Source of the DNA: an uncultured cyanobacterium
GTDB lineage: Bacteria; Cyanobacteriota; Cyanobacteriia; PCC-6307; Cyanobiaceae
Assembly (NCBI GenBank): GCA_903871775.1
Contig: CAIQIA010000018.1
Coordinates: forward strand, 1 to 64,000
Direction: 5' to 3'
Length of the DNA: 64,000 nucleotides
A model generated the notes under the pieces. It did no database searches and was not told the DNA's origin. It worked only from the letters and a program-made list of their open reading frames with translations. Both the position numbers and the translations under genes were made by a program. Numbering within the stretch: position 1 is the stretch's first letter; each line of letters begins with the position of its first letter. Of this stretch, positions 8,492 to 16,453 are shown in pieces.

Positions 8492-9250
8492 ATGGCGGTT
8501 GCCCCTGCTGCCCATTCCGGCAAGGAGACGATCCTCGTGGTCGACGACGAGGCCAGCATCCGACGCATCCTGGAAACCCGCCTGTCGATGATCGGCTACC
8601 AGGTGGTCACCGCCGCCGACGGCGAGCAGGCCCTCGAGCTCTTCCGGCAGCAGCCGGCCGACCTGGTGGTGCTTGACGTGATGATGCCCAAGCTCGACGG
8701 CTACGGCGTCTGCCAGGAGCTGCGCAAGGAATCCGACGTGCCCATCGTGATGCTCACGGCCCTGGGCGACGTGGCCGACCGCATCACCGGCCTCGAGCTG
8801 GGGGCCGACGACTACGTGGTCAAGCCCTTCAGCCCCAAGGAGCTCGAGGCGCGCATCCGCTGCGTGCTGCGCCGGGTCGAGAAGGAGCAGGGCAGCAGCG
8901 GCATCCCCAACTCCGGCGTGATCCAGGTGGGTCAGCTGCGGGTCGACACCAACAAGCGTCAGGTGTTCCGCGCCGACGAGCGGATCCGGCTCACCGGCAT
9001 GGAGTTCAGCCTGCTGGAACTGCTCGTCAGCCGTTCGGGAGAACCCTTCAGCCGCGGCGAGATCCTCAAGGAGGTCTGGGGCTACACCCCCGAGCGCCAC
9101 GTCGACACGCGGGTGGTGGACGTGCACATCTCGCGGCTGCGCTCGAAGCTCGAGGATGACCCGGCCAACCCCGAGCTGATCCTCACCGCCCGCGGGACGG
9201 GGTACCTTTTTCAGCGAATCATCGACGGATCCGGCGGCGACGCCGGCTGA
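8492..9250 (+). CDS. rpaB: Response regulator RpaB (OmpR family, Ycf27)
   Basis: A 252-residue essential regulator that represses high-light genes and activates photosystem genes through HLR1 sites, working with histidine kinase NblS. The receiver has DDE (18-20), phosphoacceptor Asp62 in VVLDVMMPKLDG, Thr89 and Lys111. The winged-helix domain includes [20 protein letters not shown], the RpaB/Ycf27 version, distinct from that of RpaA. An upstream TTGACT (8423-8428) could be a -35, but the matching -10 is weak. plsX starts only 5 bases after the stop, so rpaB probably heads an operon with lipid genes. Confidence 0.93.
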   Translation: MAVAPAAHSGKETILVVDDEASIRRILETRLSMIGYQVVTAADGEQALELFRQQPADLVVLDVMMPKLDGYGVCQELRKESDVPIVMLTALGDVADRITGLELGADDYVVKPFSPKELEARIRCVLRRVEKEQGSSGIPNSGVIQVGQLRVDTNKRQVFRADERIRLTGMEFSLLELLVSRSGEPFSRGEILKEVWGYTPERHVDTRVVDVHISRLRSKLEDDPANPELILTARGTGYLFQRIIDGSGGDAG

Positions 9251-9255
9251 TCCCC

Positions 9256-10500
9256 ATGGCCGAGCCCCCCTCCCCGTCCGGCAGGCCCCGTCGTCCCAGG
9301 CCCGGCAGGGCCATGAAACGCCTGGTGATCTGGTACCGCCGCACCGGGCCGGTCATCCGCCTGGTGGGCACCGCCGGCACCGCCCTCACCCCCATCAAGG
9401 CCCGCCTGGGCCTCACCCCCGAACCGGAGGCGGCGACGCTCCACGGCCCCAGGCTGACCGTGGCCGTGGATGGCATGGGCGGCGACCATGCCCCCGGTCC
9501 GATTCTGGAAGGCTGCCTGGATGCCGTCAGCGAGCTGCCCCTGCGGATCGTGTTCCTGGCCGAAGAGGCCCCCCTGCGGGCGGCCGTGGCGGCGATAGGG
9601 CTGCAGGAACGGTTGGAGCAGGCCCGGGGGGCGGGGCTGATCGAGCTGCGGCCGGCCGGGACCTCGGTGGGGATGGACGATGAGGCCACCAGCGTGCGAC
9701 GCCGCCGGGACGCCAGCATCAACCTGGCCATGGACCTGGTGAAGAGCGGTGAGGCCCTGGCGGTGTACTCGGCCGGCAATTCAGGCGCCGTGATGGCCTC
9801 GGCGATTTTCCGCCTCGGACGGCTGCGGGGCATCGAACGGCCGGCGATCGGCGCCCTCTTTCCCACCAACGACCCCAACCGTCAGGTGCTGGTGCTGGAT
9901 GTGGGGGCCAACACCGACTGCAAACCCTCGTTTCTGCACCAGTTCGCCCTGCTCGGGAACATCTACAGCCGTGACGTGCTCGGTGTCGCCCGCCCCCGGA
10001 TCGGCCTGCTGAACATCGGCGAGGAGGAGTGCAAGGGCAACGACCTCGCCCTCCGCACCCACCCGCTGCTCGCCGCCGAACCCCGCCTGCACTTCGCCGG
10101 CAACTGCGAGGGCCGGGATGTGCTCTCGGGATCGTTCGACGTGGTGGTCTGCGACGGCTTCACCGGCAACGTGCTGCTCAAGTTCCTCGAATCGGTCGGG
10201 GGCGTGCTGCTCGAGGTGCTCAAGGCCGAACTGCCCCGGGGCCGCCGCGGCAAGGTCGGTTCGGCGTTCCTGAAGAACAACCTGCGGCGGATCAAGAAGC
10301 GGCTCGACCACGCCGAGCACGGTGGTGCGCTGCTGCTGGGGGTGGACGGCATCTGCGTGATCGGCCATGGCAGCAGCCGGGCCCGCTCCGTGGTGGGGGC
10401 CCTGCGGCTCGCCCATGCCGCCGCCAGCCGCGGAACCCTGGCCAGCCTGCATCAGCTCACCGGCGACGCCGAGGCCGCCGTGGCGGCTGTGGTTGACTGA
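9256..10500 (+). CDS. plsX: Phosphate acyltransferase PlsX
   Basis: A 414-residue enzyme that converts acyl-ACP to acyl-phosphate, the donor for the first step of phosphatidic acid synthesis. The catalytic core begins at LTVAVDGMGGDHAPGPILEG (about 70) and includes LDVGANTDCKP and VVCDGFTGNVLLK. About 65 extra residues precede the core (including MKRLVIWYRRTGP), an extension I recall from picocyanobacterial homologues. ATG 9256 is used; an in-frame ATG at 9313 is an alternative start. It sits between rpaB (5-base gap) and fabH, a classic plsX-fabH-fabD order. Confidence 0.92.
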   Translation: MAEPPSPSGRPRRPRPGRAMKRLVIWYRRTGPVIRLVGTAGTALTPIKARLGLTPEPEAATLHGPRLTVAVDGMGGDHAPGPILEGCLDAVSELPLRIVFLAEEAPLRAAVAAIGLQERLEQARGAGLIELRPAGTSVGMDDEATSVRRRRDASINLAMDLVKSGEALAVYSAGNSGAVMASAIFRLGRLRGIERPAIGALFPTNDPNRQVLVLDVGANTDCKPSFLHQFALLGNIYSRDVLGVARPRIGLLNIGEEECKGNDLALRTHPLLAAEPRLHFAGNCEGRDVLSGSFDVVVCDGFTGNVLLKFLESVGGVLLEVLKAELPRGRRGKVGSAFLKNNLRRIKKRLDHAEHGGALLLGVDGICVIGHGSSRARSVVGALRLAHAAASRGTLASLHQLTGDAEAAVAAVVD

Positions 10501-10519
10501 GCCCAGCCGTCCTGCGCCG

Positions 10520-11542
10520 TTGACGCTCGCAGCCTTCCCGGCGGGGGTCTCCCTGGTGGCCAGCGGTGCCGCGACCCCGGCCTGCAGCGTCAGCAACGAC
10601 CAGCTGAGCCTCTGGCTCGACACCAGTGACGACTGGATCCGCAGCCGCACCGGCATCGGCGCCCGCCGCATCGCCGGCCCCGGGGAAAGCCTGACCGCCC
10701 TGGCGGCGGCGGCGGGTCGCCAGGCCCTGGAGCGGGCCGGCTGGGATCCCGCCAGCGTGGACCTGGTGCTGCTCGCCACCTCCACCCCTGACGACCTGTT
10801 CGGCAGCGCCCCCCAGGTGCAGGCGCTGGTGGGGGCGACCGGGGCCGTGGCCTTCGACCTCACCGCCGCCTGCAGCGGCTTTCTGTTCGGCCTGGTCACC
10901 GCCAGCCAGTACCTGCGCTGCGGCGCGGCGCAGCGGGTGCTGCTGATCGGTGCCGATCAGCTGAGCCGCTGGCTCGACTGGCAGGACCGCAGCACCTGCG
11001 TGCTCTTCGGCGATGGCGCCGGCGCCCTGGCCCTGGAGGCCTGCCCCGCCATTGAGGACGGCCTGCTGGGGTTCCGCCTCGCCTCCGACGGCCGCCGTTC
11101 CGACTGTCTGCGGCTGCCCCAGCGCGACGGGCGCCAGGAGCTGCAGCCCGGCATCAGCCCCCAGGAGGGGGGCTTCAGCCCCCTGCAGATGAACGGCCAG
11201 GAGGTGTACAAGTTCGCCGTGCGGGAGGTGCCGGCCGTCCTCAAGGCGCTGCTCGCCGAGACGGGCACGGAGGCCGCCGCGATCGACTGGCTGCTGCTGC
11301 ATCAGGCGAACCAGCGCATCCTCGATGCCGTGGCCGAACGGTTGGGGCTGCCGGCGGAGCGGGTGCTGAGCAACCTGGCCGCCTACGGCAACACCTCGGC
11401 CGCCACGATCCCGCTGATGCTGCACGAGGCCGTCAGCGACGGTCGCGTGCGCCCGGGTCAGCTGATCGCCAGCAGCGGCTTCGGCGCCGGCCTCAGCTGG
11501 GGGGCGGCCCTGATGCGCTGGCGGGGGCCCGCCACGGCGTAG
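10520..11542 (+). CDS. fabH: 3-oxoacyl-ACP synthase III (KAS III)
   Basis: The condensing enzyme that starts type II fatty-acid synthesis from acetyl-CoA and malonyl-ACP. With the start used here the catalytic triad is Cys118 (DLTAACSGFLFG), His261 (LLLHQANQRI) and Asn291 (AAYGNTSAATIP), all intact, and the length is 340 residues. No ATG or GTG lies at the right place. Two TTG codons are possible: 10520, which gives the usual short N-terminus before LVASGAATPA, and 10493, which overlaps the plsX stop (TTGACTGA). Either implies a weak start coupled to plsX. Confidence 0.88.
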   Translation: MTLAAFPAGVSLVASGAATPACSVSNDQLSLWLDTSDDWIRSRTGIGARRIAGPGESLTALAAAAGRQALERAGWDPASVDLVLLATSTPDDLFGSAPQVQALVGATGAVAFDLTAACSGFLFGLVTASQYLRCGAAQRVLLIGADQLSRWLDWQDRSTCVLFGDGAGALALEACPAIEDGLLGFRLASDGRRSDCLRLPQRDGRQELQPGISPQEGGFSPLQMNGQEVYKFAVREVPAVLKALLAETGTEAAAIDWLLLHQANQRILDAVAERLGLPAERVLSNLAAYGNTSAATIPLMLHEAVSDGRVRPGQLIASSGFGAGLSWGAALMRWRGPATA

Positions 11543-11568
11543 CCTCCAGCCTCCTCGGCAGGGCAGCG

Positions 11569-12471
11569 ATGACGGTGGCATGGGTCTTCCCCGGACAGGG
11601 GTCCCAGGCGGTGGGCATGGGGGGCGATCTGGCGACCTCAGCCGCCGGCCGCGAACGCTTCGCCCTCGCCTCCGACCTCCTGGGCCGTGACCTGGCGGCC
11701 ATCTGCGGCGGCAGCGCCGCGGGGGAGCTGACGGACCTCAACGACACCCGCAACACCCAGCCGGCCCTCTTCGTGGTCGAGAGCCTGCTGGTGGACGGCC
11801 TCCTGGCCCAGGGCCGCCGGCCTGATCTGCTGGCGGGCCACAGCCTCGGTGAACTGGTGGCCCTCTATGCCGGCGGTGTGATCGATGCCGCCACGGGCCT
11901 GGCCCTGGTGATCGAGCGCAGCACGCTCATGGCCGCCGCCGGTGGCGGCGCCATGACGGCGGTGATGGGCTTCGAGCGCAGCGAGCTGGAGGCCCTGGTG
12001 GCCGCCAGCGAAGGGGTGGTGGTGGCCAATGACAACAGCGACGCCCAGGTGGTCCTGTCGGGCCTGCCCGAGGCGGTGGCGGCGGTGAGCGGACAGCTGC
12101 GCTGCAAGCGGGCCGTGCCGCTGGCGGTGAGCGGCGCCTTCCATTCGCCGTTCATGGCCGAGGCCGCGGCTCGCTTCAGCGAACACCTGGAGGCGATCCC
12201 CTTCGCCGACAGCCTCGCCCCGGTGCTGAGCAACACCGACCCCACGCCCAGCTGCGACGGTGCCGAGCTCAAGGAACGCCTGCGGCGTCAGATGACCACG
12301 GGCGTGCGCTGGCGCGAGACGATGGCTGCCCTCGGCAAGGCCGGCTGCACCACGGTGGTGGAGGTCGGCCCGGGGGCGGTGCTGAGCGGCCTGCTGCGCC
12401 GCAGCCTCGAGGGCGTCACCACCGCCCGGGTGGCCAGCCTGGACGACCTGGGGCTGGACTCGGCGGCATGA
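11569..12471 (+). CDS. fabD: Malonyl-CoA:ACP transacylase
   Basis: A 300-residue enzyme that loads malonyl groups on ACP for fatty-acid elongation. It has N-terminal VFPGQGSQAVGMG, nucleophile Ser92 in GHSLGE, Arg117 (VIERSTLM), His192 (SGAFHSPFM) and C-terminal VVEVGPGAVLSGL, all as in functional FabD. It starts 26 bases after fabH, and its stop overlaps the plsC start by 4 bases, so it lies in the middle of the plsX-fabH-fabD-plsC operon. Confidence 0.96.
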   Translation: MTVAWVFPGQGSQAVGMGGDLATSAAGRERFALASDLLGRDLAAICGGSAAGELTDLNDTRNTQPALFVVESLLVDGLLAQGRRPDLLAGHSLGELVALYAGGVIDAATGLALVIERSTLMAAAGGGAMTAVMGFERSELEALVAASEGVVVANDNSDAQVVLSGLPEAVAAVSGQLRCKRAVPLAVSGAFHSPFMAEAAARFSEHLEAIPFADSLAPVLSNTDPTPSCDGAELKERLRRQMTTGVRWRETMAALGKAGCTTVVEVGPGAVLSGLLRRSLEGVTTARVASLDDLGLDSAA

Positions 12472-13136
12472 GCGGCGGCGCCCTGGTGCCGGCGGAACCC
12501 CCGGGCCCGCTCTATCGGCTGGTGGATGTCCTGCTGGTGGGGCCCGTGTTCCACGGGCTGCTCCAGGGCCGCTTCAGGGGCCGCGAGCATGTGCCGCCGA
12601 CGGGCCCCCTGGTGGTGGTGGCCAACCATGGCTCCCACCTCGACCCGCCCCTGCTGGCCCATGCCCTGATGCCCAGGCCGCTCAGCTTCATGGCCAAGCA
12701 GGAGCTGTTCCGGGTGCCGCTGCTCGCCCCGCTGATCCGTGCCCTGGGAGCCTACCCGGTGCAGCGGGGCCAGGGCGACCGCGGCGCCCTCGAGACGGCC
12801 CTGGAGCTGCTGCGGCGGGGCGGCGCCACCGCGGTCTTTCTCGACGGCACCCGTCAGGCCAGCGGACGGGTGGAACGGCCGCAGCTGGGGGCCGCCCTGC
12901 TGGCGGCAGGCAGTGGCGCCCAGCTCCTGCCGGTCGCCCTGGTGAACACCCACCGGGTGCTGGGGGCCCACCAGCGGCGCCCGCGGCTGCTGCCGGTGGA
13001 GGTGCGCATCGCCCCGCCCCTGCCCCCGCCCCCTTCAGGTCGCCGCGCCGACCTGCTGGCCTGCACCAGGGCCTGCCAGGCCGCCATCAACGGTCTGCTC
13101 GACGGCGCAGTTCCGCCCGCAGGTCTCGACCGCTGA
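12468..13136 (+). CDS. plsC: 1-acyl-glycerol-3-phosphate acyltransferase (PlsC family)
   Basis: A 222-residue membrane-associated acyltransferase making phosphatidic acid. The catalytic NHxxxxD box is NHGSHLD (His54, Asp59). The substrate-binding motif reads FLDGTRQASGRVE, with Asp in place of the usual Glu of EGTR. Hydrophobic stretches lie near residues 18-32 and 46-52. It is the last gene of the rpaB-plsX-fabH-fabD-plsC run. Its final 50 bases overlap the 3' end of the convergent ydcF-like gene, an unusually long overlap. Confidence 0.88.
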   Translation: MSGGALVPAEPPGPLYRLVDVLLVGPVFHGLLQGRFRGREHVPPTGPLVVVANHGSHLDPPLLAHALMPRPLSFMAKQELFRVPLLAPLIRALGAYPVQRGQGDRGALETALELLRRGGATAVFLDGTRQASGRVERPQLGAALLAAGSGAQLLPVALVNTHRVLGAHQRRPRLLPVEVRIAPPLPPPPSGRRADLLACTRACQAAINGLLDGAVPPAGLDR

Positions 13137-13653
13137 CCACCCAGACGGCGGCCCGCAGGCCATCGCCCCACACCTTGCGCCGGCCTTCGGGCCGGCACCA
13201 GGGCTCACAGGGCACCGCCATCGGCGTGAGCCGGATGCCCCGGCTGCCAGCCACGATCCGGCCCACGAGCAACGCCCGGTCCATGTGGTCGGTGCTGGTC
13301 ACGAGCAGCACATGGCGGATGCCCCGCTGCTGCAGACCATCCACGACGGTGGTGAAGTTCTCGAGGGTGTCGCGGGCGCGGTAGTCGAGCCGCAGCCGTT
13401 CCGGGCGCACGCCATGGTTCTCGAACAGCCAGTGGGCGTACTCGGGGTTGCTGCCCCCGCTCACCAGCACCGGCAGGTGGCTGTAGGCCGCCAGCCCGGC
13501 CCCCACCTGCTCCCGCCGCAGGTCACCCCCCAGCACGAAGATCTCCTGGGGCGGCCCGGGAGGGTTCTGCAGGCGCCGCACGACAAGCACGCCGGCGAGC
13601 ACGAGCCCCCCGACGCAACCCCACCGCAGCAGACGGCCGAGGGCGCGGATCAC
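13087..13653 (-). CDS. YdcF/SanA family (DUF218) membrane protein
   Basis: A 188-residue protein with one N-terminal transmembrane helix (about 10-26) followed by a DUF218 domain: EIFVLGGDLRREQVG, PVLVSGGSNPEYAHWLFENHG, SRDTLEN-like RARDTLENF and HVLLVTSTDHMDRAL. Family members are linked to cell-envelope integrity (SanA in E. coli), but the reaction is unknown. The start overlaps the tsaB stop by 4 bases, so it is probably co-transcribed with tsaB and ycf34. The 3' end runs 50 bases into plsC on the other strand. Confidence 0.8.
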   Translation of the reverse strand: MIRALGRLLRWGCVGGLVLAGVLVVRRLQNPPGPPQEIFVLGGDLRREQVGAGLAAYSHLPVLVSGGSNPEYAHWLFENHGVRPERLRLDYRARDTLENFTTVVDGLQQRGIRHVLLVTSTDHMDRALLVGRIVAGSRGIRLTPMAVPCEPWCRPEGRRKVWGDGLRAAVWVVSGRDLRAELRRRADR

Positions 13654-14243
13654 GGCAGCGGCACCGGGGCGGTGGGGTAGAGGGGCAGCACCGGCCGCCA
13701 GTCACCGCCGGCGGCAGCGGCCTCGGCCGCCTGGCCCAGGCCCAGCAGGCCGAGGGCATCGTCGGCCGCGGCCTGGTCGACCTCCCAGAAGGGGCCCGAC
13801 GGGGGGCCGGGGTCGAGCCGGGGGGGGGACAGTTCAACGGCGCGGCCGGCCTCGAGGGCATAACGGCCGGCGACGATGCCGCGGCGGGGCAGGGTCTGAC
13901 CGATCCAGACCGGACCGGCGGCCTCGAGATCCAGGCGGCGGCGGTGGGCCACCAGCAGGAAGCTGCCGAACCCATGCAGGCGGCAGCCCACCTGCTGGGC
14001 GATGGTGCGGGCCATGACCACCCCGAGGCGGGTGGCGGTGAAGCTGCCGGGCCCCAGGGCCACCGCCATCCAGGTCAGCTCGGGCCAGCGCTGGGGGGGC
14101 AGCAGGGCGGCCACCGCCCCTGGCAGGGCATTGGCCAGGGCGCGCCCCACGGGCAGGCCGACACTGCGGCGCGCCTCCCCCTCGAGCAGCGCCAGGCCGA
14201 GATCACTGCCTGAGGTGTGCAGGGCGAGGGCGAGGGGGGGCAT
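13650..14243 (-). CDS. tsaB: tRNA N6-threonylcarbamoyladenosine protein TsaB
   Basis: A 197-residue partner of TsaD needed to make t6A37 in tRNAs that read ANN codons. It has the actin-like N-terminus LALALHTSGSDLGLALLEG and the conserved block VALGPGSFTATRLGVVMARTIA. The C-terminal half is short and divergent, as is usual for TsaB. ATG 14243 is chosen because it precedes the first beta strand; upstream in-frame codons belong to the ycf34 region. It is 7 bases downstream of ycf34 and overlaps the ydcF-like gene by 4 bases. Confidence 0.85.
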   Translation of the reverse strand: MPPLALALHTSGSDLGLALLEGEARRSVGLPVGRALANALPGAVAALLPPQRWPELTWMAVALGPGSFTATRLGVVMARTIAQQVGCRLHGFGSFLLVAHRRRLDLEAAGPVWIGQTLPRRGIVAGRYALEAGRAVELSPPRLDPGPPSGPFWEVDQAAADDALGLLGLGQAAEAAAAGGDWRPVLPLYPTAPVPLP

Positions 14244-14250
14244 GGGCGGG

Positions 14251-14499
14251 TCAGCGGGGCAGCGGGGCCGTGGGGCAGAGGCGGCGCCAGCGGCCGGGAT
14301 CGGCGCGGAAGCTGCCGCAGGCCCGCACATCCCATTCCGATCCCCAGCCGTCCCCGACGGGCACAAGGCTCACGTGGATGCGCGGTTCCCGGGGCTCGAA
14401 GGACGGTGCCGGCGTGAGGTGGGGCTGGCCGTGGCGGGCCTCGACGGCGTGATAAGCCCGGCAGCGGTCAATCCAGTGGCAATCGACGCAGATGCACAC
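14251..14499 (-). CDS. ycf34: Ycf34 iron-sulfur protein
   Basis: An 82-residue conserved cyanobacterial/plastid protein reported to bind an Fe-S cluster and to influence photosynthetic gene expression. Translation from GTG 14499 gives MCICVDCHWIDRCRAYHAVE (M for the GTG), with Cys2, Cys4, Cys7 and Cys13, then QPHLTPAPSFEP and the C-terminal SEWDVRACGSFRADPGRW; this layout is diagnostic. There is no ATG at the family start, so GTG is used. It is first in a ycf34-tsaB-ydcF run and is divergent from the nucleotidyltransferase gene. Confidence 0.9.
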   Translation of the reverse strand: MCICVDCHWIDRCRAYHAVEARHGQPHLTPAPSFEPREPRIHVSLVPVGDGWGSEWDVRACGSFRADPGRWRRLCPTAPLPR

Positions 14500-14545
14500 G
14501 CTTGCCCTCGGCAGGGGTCCATGGCGATTCTGAAGGCCGTCGCCC

Positions 14546-15790
14546 ATGGCTGCCGTCAACCGTTCCATCCCGCCACCGCTCCGGCCCCCCCTCGATCCGG
14601 GGATCGCCGGCGAGCAGGTGCGGCAGACCGTCGCGGCCCGGGGCTGGCCGCTGCCGCTTGAGGCCCTGCCCGCCGAGACCGCCCTGGTGGGGGGTGCCGT
14701 GCGGGATGCGCTGCTGGGGCGGCTGGGGCCCACCCCTGACCTCGATCTGGTGGTTCCAGGGGGGGCCATCGCCCTGAGCCGGCGGCTGGCGAGCGCCCAC
14801 GGGGGCCATGCGGTGGTGCTCGATGCCGACCGCGACATGGCACGGCTGGTGCGGGGGCCCTGGACCATCGACTTCGCCGCCCGCTGCGGTCCGGATCTGA
14901 CCAGCGATCTGCGCCGGCGCGACTACCGGATCAACGCCATGGCCCTGCCCCTGGCGGCCGGAGCGCCCCTGGAGGATCCCTGCGGCGGCCTCGTGGACCT
15001 GGCCGAGGGACGCCTGGGGGCCGTGGGGGAGGGCAACCTGCTCGACGATCCCCTGCGGCTGCTGCGGGGCCCACGGCTGATGGCCGAACTGGGGCTGCCC
15101 CTGGAAGCCACCACCCTGGCCCTGCTGCGCCGCCACGCCGGTGCCCTGCCGGCCGCCGCCCCGGAACGGGTGCTGGCCGAGCTGGAGAAGCTGACGGCGG
15201 CCGAGGGGGGAGACGAGGCCCTGGAACTGGCCGCGGCCCTGGGGCTGCTGGCGCCCTGGCTCGATCCCCTGGAGTCGGCCTCGGCCGCCATCCCCCTTGC
15301 CCGGCGGGCCCGGGAGCTGGGGCTGGTGGCCGGGGAGAGCACCCAGGCCCTGCCCCTGGCCCGCCTGGCCGGCTGTTTCGGGGCGGGGTCCCTGGCGCGG
15401 CTGCGGGGCAGCCGGCGGCTGCAGCAGCGGGTGGGTCGTCTGCGGCACTGGGCCCGGGCCCTCGCCCCGGGGGACGGGGCGCTGGGAGAGCGGGATCAGC
15501 TGCAGCTCTGCCGTGACCTGGAGGCCGACCTGCCGGCCCTGGTGCTGCTGCGACCCCAGGCCACCGTGGGCTGGCTGCAGCGCTGGCGCCGGCCTGACGA
15601 TCCTCTCTTCCACCCCCGGGCGGCCCTGGATGGCCGCGTTCTGCAGCAGCGGCTCGGCCTCAGCCCTGGCCCCGTTCTGGGGCAGCTCCTGGAAGCCCTG
15701 GCCCTGGAGCGGGCCTTCGGCCGGCCCGCCGACCTGGCCGCCGCCCGCCGCTGGTGCGATGCCGCAGGGGTGCGGCGATCGGGGGAATGA
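14546..15790 (+). CDS. CCA tRNA nucleotidyltransferase / poly(A) polymerase family
   Basis: A 414-residue class II nucleotidyltransferase. The head domain has the G box LVGGAVRDALLGRLG (47-61), metal-binding DLDLVVPGG (Asp65, Asp67), RRDYRINAMALPL and LLRGPRLMAELGLPL. This family completes or repairs tRNA 3' CCA ends; some members are A-adding, CC-adding or poly(A) polymerases and cannot be separated by eye. The tRNA-Asn here lacks encoded CCA, consistent with a need for such an enzyme. It starts divergently from ycf34, 46 bases away. Confidence 0.88.
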   Translation: MAAVNRSIPPPLRPPLDPGIAGEQVRQTVAARGWPLPLEALPAETALVGGAVRDALLGRLGPTPDLDLVVPGGAIALSRRLASAHGGHAVVLDADRDMARLVRGPWTIDFAARCGPDLTSDLRRRDYRINAMALPLAAGAPLEDPCGGLVDLAEGRLGAVGEGNLLDDPLRLLRGPRLMAELGLPLEATTLALLRRHAGALPAAAPERVLAELEKLTAAEGGDEALELAAALGLLAPWLDPLESASAAIPLARRARELGLVAGESTQALPLARLAGCFGAGSLARLRGSRRLQQRVGRLRHWARALAPGDGALGERDQLQLCRDLEADLPALVLLRPQATVGWLQRWRRPDDPLFHPRAALDGRVLQQRLGLSPGPVLGQLLEALALERAFGRPADLAAARRWCDAAGVRRSGE

Positions 15791-15903
15791 TGCAGGAAAC
15801 GGGTATACGCCGTGGTTAACTGCTACTGCTCCAGCCGAGATCCTGGAGATCGTCCACCGTCGCCCAGGGCCGATCCCGCCGGCGACCGCCTGAGTTTCTT
15901 TCC

Positions 15904-16350
15904 ATGAGCAACCGTCTCTACGTCGGCAACCTTCCCCAGTCGTTCGACCAGAAGGAGCTGGAAGGTCTGTTCGCCGCCGTCGGAGCCGGGGTGCGTTTCA
16001 AGGCCGTCCTTGACCGTGAGACCGGCGCCTGCCGCGGTTTCGGCTTCGTCAACCTCGACGATCCGGCCCTGGCCGAAGCCGTGATCGAGCAGTTCAACGG
16101 CCGTGAATACGGTGGCCAGTCCCTGCGGGTCGAAGTGTCCGAGCGCCGCGAGAGCGGCGGCCGCAACGACCGTGCCGAACGGAACGACCGCCGTTCGGGC
16201 CCCGGCGGCGGCAACCCGGCCCCGGCCCGCCGGGCCGTCGACAAGGTCGTCCACAGCGACGCCCCGAATGCCGAAGCCCCCGACCCCCGCTGGGCCAACG
16301 AGCTGTCCAAACTGAAATCGCTCCTGGCGAACCAGACCTCGGCGGTCTGA
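15904..16350 (+). CDS. RRM RNA-binding protein (Rbp family)
   Basis: A 148-residue single-RRM protein. RNP2 is LYVGNL (5-10) and RNP1 is CRGFGFVN (43-50); the RRM ends near 82. A long Arg/Gly/Pro-rich, probably disordered tail (84-128) and a short C-terminal helix (ANELSKLKSLLANQ) follow. Cyanobacterial Rbps are implicated in cold response and in targeting photosynthetic mRNAs to thylakoids. The 113-base upstream gap has a possible -10 (TATACG, 15804-15809), implying a long 5' UTR of a kind seen in cold-regulated rbp genes; that link is inference. Confidence 0.88.
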   Translation: MSNRLYVGNLPQSFDQKELEGLFAAVGAGVRFKAVLDRETGACRGFGFVNLDDPALAEAVIEQFNGREYGGQSLRVEVSERRESGGRNDRAERNDRRSGPGGGNPAPARRAVDKVVHSDAPNAEAPDPRWANELSKLKSLLANQTSAV

Positions 16351-16453
16351 GCCTCTCCTGGAGCCGTCCGACCAGCTGCCGCCGACCGTCTGCCGACCCT
16401 GGGCCGGGGCGGTCGCCCACGGTGCGGAAGGTCCCCTGGCGACCTGTCACCGG

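Noticed and set aside
16351-16453. A frameshift at the start of the alpha/beta hydrolase
   Set aside because: A neighbouring frame contains a W-R motif (VPWRPVTG) that loosely recalls homologues, but the in-frame codons GPLATCHR fit at least as well, so a rare or upstream start explains it more simply.
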